Positions 5,271 to 5,489 of a stretch of DNA of 5,489 bases are shown here, one piece after another (within the stretch, counting starts at the first letter, position 1; each line of letters opens with the position of its first letter). The notes under the pieces were generated by a model that worked only from the letters and a program-made list of their open reading frames with translations, was not told the origin of the DNA and did no database searches. Source of the stretch: Planctomycetota bacterium (GTDB lineage Bacteria; Planctomycetota; B129-G9); contig QNCA01000127.1 of the NCBI GenBank assembly GCA_003644325.1, positions 1 to 5,489 on the forward strand, given 5' to 3'. The position numbers and the translations under genes were made by a program.

Positions 5271-5343
5271 TCGCCGAGTGGCGGATACGTGAAAAGAGAT
5301 GCGGCTTTAATTCCCCAAGTTGCCCGGTTTTGCCGCAACATTG

Positions 5344-5415
5344 GCCCGTACGGGCTCCGGGTGAGTCTGTCAAACGAGACTCGTAGAACTTGCCTCGGCG
5401 TGTCGGGGGACGCCA
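5344..5415. repeat. Run of three palindromes in the gene-free 3' region
   Basis: GCCCGTACGGGC (5344-5355) is a perfect 12-bp palindrome. GAGTCT-GTCAAACG-AGACTC (5363-5382) is a 6-bp stem with an 8-nt loop. GGCGT/ACGCC (about 5398-5415) forms a 5-bp stem. None has the T-run of an intrinsic terminator. No gene is supported anywhere in 5236-5489. Confidence 0.5.
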
Positions 5416-5426
5416 AGAGAAACAGC

Positions 5427-5456
5427 CGCAGATGAACGCTGATGGACGCAGATACT
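5427..5456. repeat. Period-10 tandem repeat of CGCAGATGAA type
   Basis: Three imperfect 10-bp units run head to tail: CGCAGATGAA, CGCTGATGGA and CGCAGATACT. Similar 'CGCAGATnAA' repeats occur, from memory, between genes of many uncultured bacteria; on the reverse strand they give spurious small reading frames. Confidence 0.6.
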
Positions 5457-5464
5457 TCTGACTC

Positions 5465-5489
5465 TTTGAATTCAAAATTCAAAATTCAA
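5465..5489. repeat. AT-rich period-7 repeat running off the window edge
   Basis: ATTCAAA is repeated in tandem almost three times (5470-5489) and may continue beyond the window. Its left end forms the 12-bp palindrome TTTGAATTCAAA (5465-5476). The composition contrasts with the GC-rich surroundings. Confidence 0.65.

Noticed and set aside
5268..5345. Possible second, decayed tRNA (GCCGAGTGGCGG resembles a serine D arm)
   Set aside because: No matching acceptor or T arm and no anticodon stem in the right place; the likeness is limited to a few bases.
5078..5482. 134-aa minus-strand open frame across the tRNA and the 3' repeats
   Set aside because: It reads through the antisense of tRNA-Ser and through tandem repeats; such frames are common artefacts and it has no domain signal.

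Overview
The window is about 5.5 kb of GC-rich bacterial chromosome with six protein-coding genes and one tRNA. Nothing in it names a species. A UbiA-family prenyltransferase with MqnP-like motifs beside a UbiX-type flavin prenyltransferase suggests a menaquinone-using bacterium, possibly with the futalosine route. The bifunctional-nuclease (DUF151) protein, the polyprenyl-phosphate sugar transferase and the short 3' tandem repeats are compatible with an uncultured anaerobe of a deep-branching or deltaproteobacterial/PVC-like group, but this is a weak inference.

Layout: (1) 1-761, plus strand: the C-terminal part of an initiating sugar transferase for surface polysaccharide; its 5' end lies outside the window. 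(2) 3937-758, minus strand: a four-gene transcription unit read right to left. The order is CPBP intramembrane protease, an unrecognised 263-aa protein (TGATG stop/start overlap with the protease), UbiX-type flavin prenyltransferase (GTG start), then UbiA/MqnP-type prenyltransferase. The last gene is separated from ubiX by a 111-bp MITE-like palindromic element with flanking 8-bp direct repeats. The unit converges on the sugar transferase so tightly that the two stop codons overlap. (3) 3938-4392: a 455-bp divergent intergenic region. It has an extended -10 promoter for the minus-strand unit, a -35/-10 promoter for the plus-strand gene, and between them a dense cluster of direct and inverted repeats. 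(4) 4393-4932, plus strand: a bifunctional nuclease (DUF151) family protein with a very acidic tail. (5) 4933-5144: non-coding, with several small hairpins. (6) 5145-5235: tRNA-Ser(UGA), CCA encoded. (7) 5236-5489: no gene; short tandem repeats and palindromes.

How the genes may fit together: UbiA/MqnP attaches a polyprenyl chain to an aromatic quinone precursor. UbiX makes the prenylated flavin cofactor that a UbiD-type decarboxylase (not in the window) needs for the next ring-decarboxylation step. The CPBP protease and the unknown protein are co-transcribed by position, but I see no mechanistic link to quinone synthesis. The most interesting non-gene signals are the MITE-like insertion at the ubiX/ubiA junction, a 15-bp palindrome inside it that recurs (14/15) upstream of the nuclease gene, and a forward-reverse-forward repeat trio there that could form mutually exclusive hairpins.
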